Assembly: GCA_024275635.1 (NCBI GenBank)
Contig: JAJRYT010000104.1
Span: forward strand, 1-45,319
DNA from: Chloroflexota bacterium
GTDB lineage: Bacteria > Chloroflexota > Anaerolineae > Promineifilales > Promineifilaceae
Direction: 5' to 3'
DNA length: 45,319 nt
Positions 28,440 through 35,211 of the stretch are shown piece by piece (the stretch's first letter is position 1; the number at the start of each line of letters is the position of its first letter). The position numbers were made by a program, and so were the translations under genes. The notes below the pieces were generated by a model. It did not search any database. It was given only the letters and a program-made list of their open reading frames with translations, and had not been told where the DNA came from.

Positions 28440-28560
28440 GGGAAAACGGCTGTAATCTAGCGCGCATAAGGTAGAACGATTTGGGGCGTTATGACGACTG
28501 ACCGTTCCTGGGCGAAATTACCGAACTGGAGTCTGGCGAAAATTAATTTTCAGTCGAGAC

Positions 28561-28588
28561 GTAGGGGCGGTTCGCGAACCGCCCCTAC
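28561..28588. repeat. Perfect 28-bp palindrome
   Basis: GTAGGGGCGGTTCG (28561-28574) is followed immediately by its exact reverse complement (28575-28588), between the convergent ends of the acyltransferase and lipoprotein genes. There is no T-run. GC-rich repeats of this kind are common as dispersed intergenic elements. Confidence 0.75.
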
Positions 28589-28599
28589 CAGAGAGGATT

Positions 28600-29802
28600 T
28601 CAAAAATTGCTAGAGTCCAACGCCGAAGATGATCTGCGGCAGGGACGGCCGCTTTTGAGCGCGGTAGCCGTGGGCGTCATCGGGCAGCCAGGGCCGGGGC
28701 GCTTTGGGCGGGCACGCAGTTTGCTCGGAAGATAACGCAGATGAGCAGGCTTTCGGGAGGAGGGGAGAACAGAAAATGAAACAGGCGTCTGAAAAACCTG
28801 TTCCAGCGCCGTCAGGACGGGTTGGTAATCGCGTCGCAGCGACTCATCCATTTCCAGATGGATAAATAGGCCGTCTCCCATCACGGCCGTTTGCGCATTC
28901 GTCTCCCCGCACAAATCGCGCCAGTCCAGACCGTTGCACACCCCCACCGCGATACCCTGAGCCGCCAACGCTTCGGCCAGAGCGTCCGTCAAAGGCGTCT
29001 CCCGATTGCTGCCCAGCACCATCTGCGGGTAGCCGGGATGTTTACCGTCGGCAAAACCGTGAAACTGCAACACAATGGGCATACCTACGGCCGTTACCGC
29101 CTCGTGAACAGCCTGGAAAATCGTGTTGGGATTGTGCGCCGCATCGGCCGTCCCATTTTCATTAGCGTAGCGGTGTGAGCCAGCGGCCAGCAAGATGCGT
29201 GCGTCTAAAGCGCGGTAAGCCGCCAGCGCCACCGCCGCCGAGCCGGTATCAAATAATGGGTGCGGCGCTTCGATGACGATCTCATTGCCGCCGTCCATGC
29301 GGAACAGAAACAGCCCCCACCCTTTTCTGATCGGCTTTAGCTCGCGCAGCAGGTAGCTGGCGGCGTTCTCGTCCCCCTTGTCCACGTACCATAGCAGTTC
29401 GTACCCTTGTTCCGCCGCCAGCGAAACCGCCCCGGCCGTCTCCCCCGCCAACAGCCCCTCGGCCAGCCGGTCAAACGCCTGCCTCTCTGCCGCGTCAGGC
29501 GGCACAAACCCCTGACTGTTGGCCGGCGGCGCGTTCGTTTTGAGGCGGGCCAACTGGTTAGGCAGATGTCCTTTAACCAGGGGAATGACGGCCGTCGTCG
29601 CCGTCGGCACAGGGGTGAGGGTGGGCGTGGGCGCAGGCGTAGCGGTAAGGGAAGGGACGGCCGTAGGCGCGGCCGTAGGCGCGGCCGTAGGCGCGGCCGT
29701 CGCCGCCGGCGTTATAGTTGACATTACGGTCGGTGTGATGGGAACCGGAGACGCCTGACACCCGGCCAGAACAATCCCGACCAACAGCAGCAGTCGTCTC
29801 AT
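28600..29802 (-). CDS. Lipoprotein with putative FGase-like zinc hydrolase domain
   Basis: Type II signal with lipobox VLAGC (Cys15), then a Thr/Pro/Ala-rich linker partly encoded by 12-bp tandem repeats, then a globular domain. Its motifs (EAPHPLFD, AGSHRYAN, VLQFHGFADG, FIHLEMDESLR) follow the same order as those of the N-formylglutamate-amidohydrolase-like protein at 38.2-39.4 kb (EIHGHVSG, HIELNAAMR). I infer a related metal hydrolase, perhaps cutting a gamma-glutamyl polymer. The C-terminal 35 or so residues look shifted: another frame gives HGYRAQKRPSLPQIIFG and stops at 28610, which reads more like a natural end. A frameshift or sequencing error is therefore likely at about 28670-28760. 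The start overlaps the pgsC stop by 4 bp (ATGA), and it is the last gene of the cluster. Confidence 0.65.
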   Translation of the reverse strand: MRRLLLLVGIVLAGCQASPVPITPTVMSTITPAATAAPTAAPTAAPTAVPSLTATPAPTPTLTPVPTATTAVIPLVKGHLPNQLARLKTNAPPANSQGFVPPDAAERQAFDRLAEGLLAGETAGAVSLAAEQGYELLWYVDKGDENAASYLLRELKPIRKGWGLFLFRMDGGNEIVIEAPHPLFDTGSAAVALAAYRALDARILLAAGSHRYANENGTADAAHNPNTIFQAVHEAVTAVGMPIVLQFHGFADGKHPGYPQMVLGSNRETPLTDALAEALAAQGIAVGVCNGLDWRDLCGETNAQTAVMGDGLFIHLEMDESLRRDYQPVLTALEQVFQTPVSFSVLPSSRKPAHLRYLPSKLRARPKRPGPGCPMTPTATALKSGRPCRRSSSALDSSNF

Positions 29803-30803
29803 CCTAAAATCAGCAAATCTGCGCCCTTGACGGCCGCAAAAACAATCAGCGTACAGGCAGTAACGCCCGCCAACGTCTTGAGCAATCCCTGCCGCTCGCC
29901 GTCATTGGCAATCAAAGCCGCCACCATCGGGCTGATGACGCTGAAACCGGCAAAAGGGATAAACGCATTTTGCGTCAGGCTGCCAGCCGCCGCTTCCAGC
30001 CCCCAGGTAAAAACCAGGCCAGTCAGCACCATCATGGCAAACTTAGTGCGGCCGAAAATCGGCGTCCAGCGCATTAGAAATCGGGTGACGAAAAAGTAAA
30101 CGAGGATGCCAACGGCGGCGATAAACAACAGATGCAGCGGTTTGAGCACAAACAGAGCGGCGTAAGCGGCCGTCAGAAAACCGCCGGAACGAACCGCCAC
30201 CCACTCGTACAGAAGCGCGCTGACGGCCACGCTGACGATAACGGCCGGAATGAGCAGCTGCGTATGGTATGAATACAGGATCGTTTTATCCTCAAAAGCG
30301 ATGCTGTTCCAGAAAACAGGCAGGTTGCTTTTAATCGCCAGCAAATTTTGGAAGAGGAGAAAGGTCAGACCTGCCGTGCCCAACACCGTCAACACCGTCA
30401 GCCGCACCCCCTGCCGTTCCATATCCTGAGCAATAAGACCCGGTAAAACAAACCCAACGCCGTACAGCCCAACCAGCCAGGGAGCCATATCTGTCGTTAA
30501 AAGGGCTGCCGCCCCGGTAAACGCCTGCAAGCCCATCCCCACCAGCACCATGACGACTAAACGGCGACGGCCGTATAAAAACATCCGCCGCGCCACAAAT
30601 CGTTGCACCAGAAAATAGGTAGCCACCGCCAGCGCAATCGTCACCAGGATATACAGCGGCCGGTTCAAAAACAGTCCCAGATAGCCAGCCACCACCGCCG
30701 CGCCCCCCGTCAGCCGCCACTTCTCATATACCAGGATGCTGATGATGACGCCTAACGCCAATGCCATCCGCACCACTTCTGTTGATACGCCATAATCGTG
30801 CAT
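29799..30803 (-). CDS. pgsC: Tandemly duplicated PgsC/CapC-like membrane protein
   Basis: Membrane partner of PgsB in poly-gamma-glutamate synthesis. The 334-residue chain is about twice the length of ordinary PgsC (about 150). Two similar halves can be read: LGVIISILVYEKWRLTGGAA...GYLGLFLNRPLYILV...PGLIAQDMERQGV, and VSVAVSALLYEWVAVRSGGF...AYAALFVLKPLHLLF...ALIANDGERQGL. Both are rich in membrane helices. It follows pgsB across a long heptad array, with AGGCAGG before the ATG, and its stop overlaps the lipoprotein start by 4 bp. Confidence 0.82.
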   Translation of the reverse strand: MHDYGVSTEVVRMALALGVIISILVYEKWRLTGGAAVVAGYLGLFLNRPLYILVTIALAVATYFLVQRFVARRMFLYGRRRLVVMVLVGMGLQAFTGAAALLTTDMAPWLVGLYGVGFVLPGLIAQDMERQGVRLTVLTVLGTAGLTFLLFQNLLAIKSNLPVFWNSIAFEDKTILYSYHTQLLIPAVIVSVAVSALLYEWVAVRSGGFLTAAYAALFVLKPLHLLFIAAVGILVYFFVTRFLMRWTPIFGRTKFAMMVLTGLVFTWGLEAAAGSLTQNAFIPFAGFSVISPMVAALIANDGERQGLLKTLAGVTACTLIVFAAVKGADLLILG

Positions 30804-30823
30804 ACAACCTGCCTTTGAGCGTG

Positions 30824-30983
30824 TTCCGTGTTCCGTATTCCGTGTTCCGTATTCCGTATTCCGTATTCCGTATTCCGTATTCCGTGTTCCGTATTCCGTA
30901 TTCCGTATTCCGTATTCCGTAGTTCGTAGTCCGTAGTCGGTTCACGGGACACGGATTACGGTTCACGGATTACGGTTCACGTT
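30824..30983. repeat. TTCCGTR heptad array with inverted tail (pgsB-pgsC gap)
   Basis: Sixteen contiguous heptamers (14 TTCCGTA/TTCCGTG, then GTTCGTA and GTCCGTA) occupy 30824-30935. An inverted section of CACGGATTACGG words follows to about 30983, one base from the pgsB stop. The array fills the gap between pgsB and pgsC, and its transcript could fold into a long imperfect stem. Confidence 0.88.
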
Positions 30984-32261
30984 TCACGCCAGATGCGCCA
31001 TTTCAAACTGCCGCCGCCGCGAATAACCAGTCTCTGCCAGCGATACGGCCGTCTGTGCCGCCGCCGGTTCTTCCAGACGCGCAAAATAATCCATCATCAT
31101 CTCCGCCTGCGGCGTGTGGATATTCACAAATCCCACCAGCAGCCCCTCGTGTCCTTCAGGAACCATCGCCGCGACAGCCTGCAAAATCTGATCCAGGGTC
31201 GGATCGACGCTAAAACCGAGGGTGACAATACGCTCCGGCGGATAACCATTGGCGATCAGCTTGCGTGTCACCAAATCCTCAAACGCGCCAAACGTGATCA
31301 GCCAATCAAATGACAAATCATTCACCGCCACATCGCTAAACTGCTCCGCCCGCCGCTCTCGGTCATAGCGATTATTCAGCAGGCCGATTCGAACCGTTCG
31401 TTCGTGGCAGTAAGATTCCAGCACATCCATGCTGATAATCATGGATTCCCGGTCATTGACGGCAAACAAATTGGCCCAGATAACCGGCTTGTCCAGCACA
31501 GCAACGCGCTGCAAACGCACCGCGCCCATGTCGCTCTTGGCCTTGACCATGCCTTCCATCGCCCGTTCGGCGTCAATCCCCAGCAGATCGGCCACCGCCA
31601 ACCCAACCGCCACATTATCCTTAAACGACATGTAATCAAAACGGGCGATATCCTCGTCGCGCACACGGCCGGGATCGGCCACCACCAAACGCGAGCCGCG
31701 CCGTTCCGCTTCGCGCCGCAAAATAGCCTGGAGTTCAGGGTCATATTCGGCCGTGATCAGGGCGCCATTGCGTGGGCACATATGCGCCAGGCTGACGGCA
31801 ATCTCTGGCAGCGTTTCTCCCATCACGTCCTGATGATCTTCGCGCACATTGGTAATGATGCCGATGTGCGCCTGTAAAACCATGTTCTCCGTCCATTCCT
31901 GGTACTGCGGCTGCAAAGCCATGCACTCAATCACCATCGCCTCGGCCCCCAGCGGTTCCCAGTCAGCAATGATGTCCTGCTGCTCTTTGACGTTGGCTGC
32001 GCCGCGCCGGGGAATGGGTATATCGCGGCCGTCAAAATCAATCGTCACCGCCGCCGAGCCGGTCGTTTTAGCCAGAGCGCGATAGCCCGCCTGCCGCAGC
32101 ACGCCGGTGACCAGGCGGGTGACGGTGCTTTTGCCGCGAATGCCGTTGACGTGAATACGCACCTTATAAACGCGCAGCCGCCGTTCATGCGCCGCCTGCC
32201 GCAGCCGCCAGTAAACGACGAAGAAAATATAGATAAGGATGATCAGGGTTAGTTCAAACAT
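30984..32261 (-). CDS. pgsB: PgsB/CapB-like poly-gamma-glutamate synthase
   Basis: ATP-dependent amide ligase of the Mur-ligase fold that polymerises glutamate through gamma-linkages at the membrane. A single N-terminal membrane helix (LTLIILIYIFFVVYW) is followed by the P-loop HVNGIRGKSTVTR (residues 38-49), RRGAANVKEQQDII, ECMALQPQYQEW and ITNVREDHQDVMG, all characteristic of PgsB. The 425 residues are slightly longer than Bacillus PgsB. It begins 18 bp after the degenerate GGDEF gene, with a four-heptad repeat between, and is followed by pgsC. The product may be poly-gamma-glutamate or a related amide polymer. No pgsA/capA gene is in the window. Confidence 0.9.
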   Translation of the reverse strand: MFELTLIILIYIFFVVYWRLRQAAHERRLRVYKVRIHVNGIRGKSTVTRLVTGVLRQAGYRALAKTTGSAAVTIDFDGRDIPIPRRGAANVKEQQDIIADWEPLGAEAMVIECMALQPQYQEWTENMVLQAHIGIITNVREDHQDVMGETLPEIAVSLAHMCPRNGALITAEYDPELQAILRREAERRGSRLVVADPGRVRDEDIARFDYMSFKDNVAVGLAVADLLGIDAERAMEGMVKAKSDMGAVRLQRVAVLDKPVIWANLFAVNDRESMIISMDVLESYCHERTVRIGLLNNRYDRERRAEQFSDVAVNDLSFDWLITFGAFEDLVTRKLIANGYPPERIVTLGFSVDPTLDQILQAVAAMVPEGHEGLLVGFVNIHTPQAEMMMDYFARLEEPAAAQTAVSLAETGYSRRRQFEMAHLA

Positions 32262-32266
32262 AAAAT

Positions 32267-32294
32267 TAGTCGTTAGTCTCTAGTCGTTAGTCTC
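32267..32294. repeat. TAGTCxT heptad repeat overlapping a stop codon
   Basis: Four contiguous heptamers alternating TAGTCGT and TAGTCTC. Read on the minus strand the array encodes the last residues (ETND) and the TAG stop of the GGDEF-like protein, then runs to 5 bases before the pgsB ATG. Confidence 0.8.
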
Positions 32295-33134
32295 CAAATC
32301 CTTCAACGCCTGAGCCAGTAAGGCGTCGCCGGCTCCCTGACCGTTGGCGCAGGCCAGCCCGGTTCGCAAACGCCCCCACTCGCTCAGGGGGCGGCCCAGC
32401 GCGCCGTTCCGTCCGTCAGGATAGTAAAGCTCGCTGGCCGCCTGGGTTTGCACACGTTGTATGACGCGGCGGGCTTCCTCTGTCGCCCGCTCCGGCAGAA
32501 TCATAAGTACCTGGTCGCTGCCGGCGTGGGCGACGACCGTCGGAGACTCGGTATGGGCGCGGGCGATGCGGATGAGCGATTGCAAAGCGGCAATACGTCC
32601 TGACCGGGAAACGGCCGTCCCCGCCAACGGTTCCATTTGCAGCACGGCCACGGTTAACGGCCGGGCAAAATGAGCTGCCCGTAGTATCTCCTCTTCCAAC
32701 CGGATTATCGCCCAGGCCGGTTTCAACGCGCCCAACGCCTCATCATGCGTCGCCCGCTCCTCCGCCAGTTCCAACCAGCGATGCGCCTGCCGCTGCATCC
32801 TGGCCACAGCCTGGGCCAGCCCCCCGGCTGCCGGTCCTACCAGCAGATAAACAGCCAGTTCAGTGGCGATATTAAAAACCGTGCTTTCCCGCAAATAAAG
32901 CCCGGCAAACTGGTTAAACATCGCCATCGCAAACACGCCGACGGCCGAAGCTACCAATCCGCCCCATAAGCCCGACAGCAGCCCTATCGCCATGATTCCC
33001 GCCAGCAGCGCCAGATAAGCCAGAGCAATCATCAGCGGGTTCACCTGAATCGTCAGGAAAGCGGCAGCCAGCGCCAGCAGCGCCAGACCAAAGGCCCATA
33101 TTTTTATCCGTGCAGCCTCACTCATCTTCATCAT
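32280..33134 (-). CDS. Membrane protein with degenerate GGDEF-like domain
   Basis: Residues 1-115 contain four or five membrane helices (IWAFGLALLALAAAFLTIQV and following). The cytosolic C-terminal half has the layout of a diguanylate cyclase domain: RLEEEILRAAHFARPLTVAVLQM, then HAGSDQVLMILPERATEEARRVIQRV. The GGDEF signature itself is replaced by AGSDQ, so cyclase activity is unlikely and a binding or scaffold role is more plausible. AGGAG lies just before the ATG. Its start overlaps the BcsB-like gene end by 17 bp, and its own last codons lie in a heptad repeat. Confidence 0.65.
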   Translation of the reverse strand: MMKMSEAARIKIWAFGLALLALAAAFLTIQVNPLMIALAYLALLAGIMAIGLLSGLWGGLVASAVGVFAMAMFNQFAGLYLRESTVFNIATELAVYLLVGPAAGGLAQAVARMQRQAHRWLELAEERATHDEALGALKPAWAIIRLEEEILRAAHFARPLTVAVLQMEPLAGTAVSRSGRIAALQSLIRIARAHTESPTVVAHAGSDQVLMILPERATEEARRVIQRVQTQAASELYYPDGRNGALGRPLSEWGRLRTGLACANGQGAGDALLAQALKDLETND

Positions 33135-35211
33135 TTAACTCCTGTTCCTGCATTCGCTTACGCCGTCCCGACGCCCAACCGACGCCGCCAACGACCACAA
33201 AGACACCGATCAGCGCCAGGGATAAAAAGCGGCTGACGGACGACGGCAGCGTCGCTCCGGCCAGACTACCCAAAGCCAGCCCCGTCATACTGTTATCGGG
33301 CGCGACGACGGCCACGTTGCCTTGTAGTTTCAAGCGCTTGCCCTTCACCGGCAGCACGGCCGTCACCCGTTCCAACGGCACCTCATCAGACGGGCTGAGT
33401 ACAATGAAAGCCTTATCCGAAGCCCAGGGGGCGGCCAAAAGCTGGAGATAGCCAGATCGCTCCTCAACATCCTCTGACAAAGGGTCCAGGAATTCGTGCG
33501 CCGTTTGCTGCGCCCCTTTGGTTGACATGCGAATTAAATTTTGCGGCAGTTGATCATTATAAGCAGCCAGCAAGGCGTGGCTTTGCGGCGCGCCAATAGC
33601 GATAACGTGGCTGTTCGCCGCCACGCTCTCGTCGAATTGGTCGGCCAACATCGCCTGAGGGCGCAGCCCGTCGGCGGCCGTGTACGTGCCTAGTTTAGCC
33701 GCCGTCTGCGCCAGCGCCGTTAATTCGTCCGGCGTCGGCGCGGCGGGCAGCACAAACAAAGCTGCGCTGAGATCGGCTGGCGTCACCAGAGGGGAAGGCA
33801 GGAAGCGCAGTTCCAGTGGCGGCGCGCTGTTGACGTGGGCCAGATTGAGGATGGAATCGGCGGCGGACACCTCGGCCCACGCCTCTTCCAGATAGCGCGT
33901 ACTGCAATTTTGCCGCCGCAGGTTCAAATCAAAGGACAAATGAAGCCAGTTACGGCCGGGATGAAGCTGGCGCGGCGAAAGTTGAATCACCAGACGGCCG
34001 TCTGTAGCATTACGCCGGGTTAAGGAGACATCAGTCACTTTGGAGCCGTTGATAAACGCGCTGAACAAGGAGGTGTCGGCATCCAGCCCGCGCGCGTGGC
34101 TGAAACGCAGTTCAATCGCGGCGTCGCTGGTGATCTTCCACTCATAGGGGATGTCAATCGCGTAGTACAAATCATGCTGGCGGATGCCGCGCACCCGCCG
34201 AGCATCGTAACCCAACTCGGCAAACGTGGCGCGAGACGGCCGTTTTGGCAGCGGTTCGGCGACGATGGGCGCTAAATCGGCGTGACCTTGCGGCAGCTCG
34301 GCGCGCGCCGAGCGCGTCGCCAGCAGCGCCGCCGCTTGCAGAAGCCCGGCGTCGTCTGCGCCGGAAACAACCAACAGCAGCCGGTGGGGATTGCTGGGTG
34401 AAGTCAGCATCGTGATTCCCTCCGGCTGACCTTGCGCCAGCGGGTTACGGCCGTTCGTGTCAATGGCGATCAGATGATCGGCGCGCATCGTCTCCGTCAG
34501 CGCGTCAAACGTCGTCATTCGCAGCGACGGCGACTCCCAATTAGCCGCCTGCCCCAACGAGGCGGCAATCTGGGCCGCCGCCGTCATCTCCGCCGCCGTC
34601 GGCTGCGGTGGCAGGACAATCGTCGCCTGCGGGCTGCCCGGCAGTGTGGAAAGCGTGTCAAAAGGAAACGGGTATCGGCTCAAATCTGGCGCCAGAGGCG
34701 CATCGCGCCCGCTCAATTCGATGATCGTATCGGAATCAATCCTGGCCCACAATTTGGCGTCCCCCTCGTCGCTGCATCCTTTGTGGCGCAGGCGCAGGCG
34801 GAAGCGAAACGTAAAGACATTATCACCCGGCCGCAGCGCCCCAACCGGCAGCGCGATGGGAATAAACGCCTTTTCCGCATTGTCGGCCGTCAGCGGCAGG
34901 CTGGCGACCGGTTCGTCATTCAGGGCAATCGTCAAGTCAGACAGCTCCGGCAGCAGGCTCTTGCCGTGCGACAGGTAAAGCTGCAGCGTCGCCTGGTCAA
35001 TTTTCCGCCCGGCGGCCAGGGGGAAATGTACCTTGACCTGATCGTAAACCGTGCGGACGGCGATATCGCTCTGGCCCAGGTCGGCCAGAGTGAAGCGGTC
35101 GGGTTGGTTAGTTTCGGCGCGGACGGAGGCGGGGGCAACGGCCGTCGCCAACAAAATCAACAGCGCCAGCCAGCCCATCCGGCGGCGAAAGAGGGAATTC
35201 CAGGGCATCAT
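33118..35211 (-). CDS. BcsB-like cellulose synthase regulatory-subunit protein
   Basis: 697 residues with an N-terminal signal (MGWLALLILLATAVAPASVRA), a long extracytoplasmic part and a single C-terminal membrane anchor (FLSLALIGVFVVVGGVGWA) with a charged tail. The duplicated carbohydrate-binding and flavodoxin-like layout of BcsB is visible: VYDQVKVHFPLAAGRKID and LPVGALRPGDNVFTFRF, then YYAIDIPYEW, FINGSKVTDVSL and LHPGRNWLHLSFDLNLRR. In cellulose systems BcsB guides the polymer and anchors BcsA. No BcsA glycosyltransferase is present here; the neighbours are PgsB and PgsC. The start overlaps the TPR gene stop by 4 bp (ATGA), so translation is coupled. Confidence 0.82.
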   Translation of the reverse strand: MMPWNSLFRRRMGWLALLILLATAVAPASVRAETNQPDRFTLADLGQSDIAVRTVYDQVKVHFPLAAGRKIDQATLQLYLSHGKSLLPELSDLTIALNDEPVASLPLTADNAEKAFIPIALPVGALRPGDNVFTFRFRLRLRHKGCSDEGDAKLWARIDSDTIIELSGRDAPLAPDLSRYPFPFDTLSTLPGSPQATIVLPPQPTAAEMTAAAQIAASLGQAANWESPSLRMTTFDALTETMRADHLIAIDTNGRNPLAQGQPEGITMLTSPSNPHRLLLVVSGADDAGLLQAAALLATRSARAELPQGHADLAPIVAEPLPKRPSRATFAELGYDARRVRGIRQHDLYYAIDIPYEWKITSDAAIELRFSHARGLDADTSLFSAFINGSKVTDVSLTRRNATDGRLVIQLSPRQLHPGRNWLHLSFDLNLRRQNCSTRYLEEAWAEVSAADSILNLAHVNSAPPLELRFLPSPLVTPADLSAALFVLPAAPTPDELTALAQTAAKLGTYTAADGLRPQAMLADQFDESVAANSHVIAIGAPQSHALLAAYNDQLPQNLIRMSTKGAQQTAHEFLDPLSEDVEERSGYLQLLAAPWASDKAFIVLSPSDEVPLERVTAVLPVKGKRLKLQGNVAVVAPDNSMTGLALGSLAGATLPSSVSRFLSLALIGVFVVVGGVGWASGRRKRMQEQELNDEDE

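Noticed and set aside
29407-29758. Arg- and Gly/Val-rich plus-strand frames opposite the lipoprotein linker
   Set aside because: They arise from the 12-bp tandem repeats encoding the Ala-Pro-Thr-Ala linker on the minus strand.
30724-30966. Minus-strand frame with repeated NTEYGIR units
   Set aside because: This is simply the TTCCGTA heptad array translated; it overlaps the pgsC start and has no start signal.
30824-30983. Possible CRISPR array
   Set aside because: Units are 7 bp and contiguous without spacers, and no cas genes are present.
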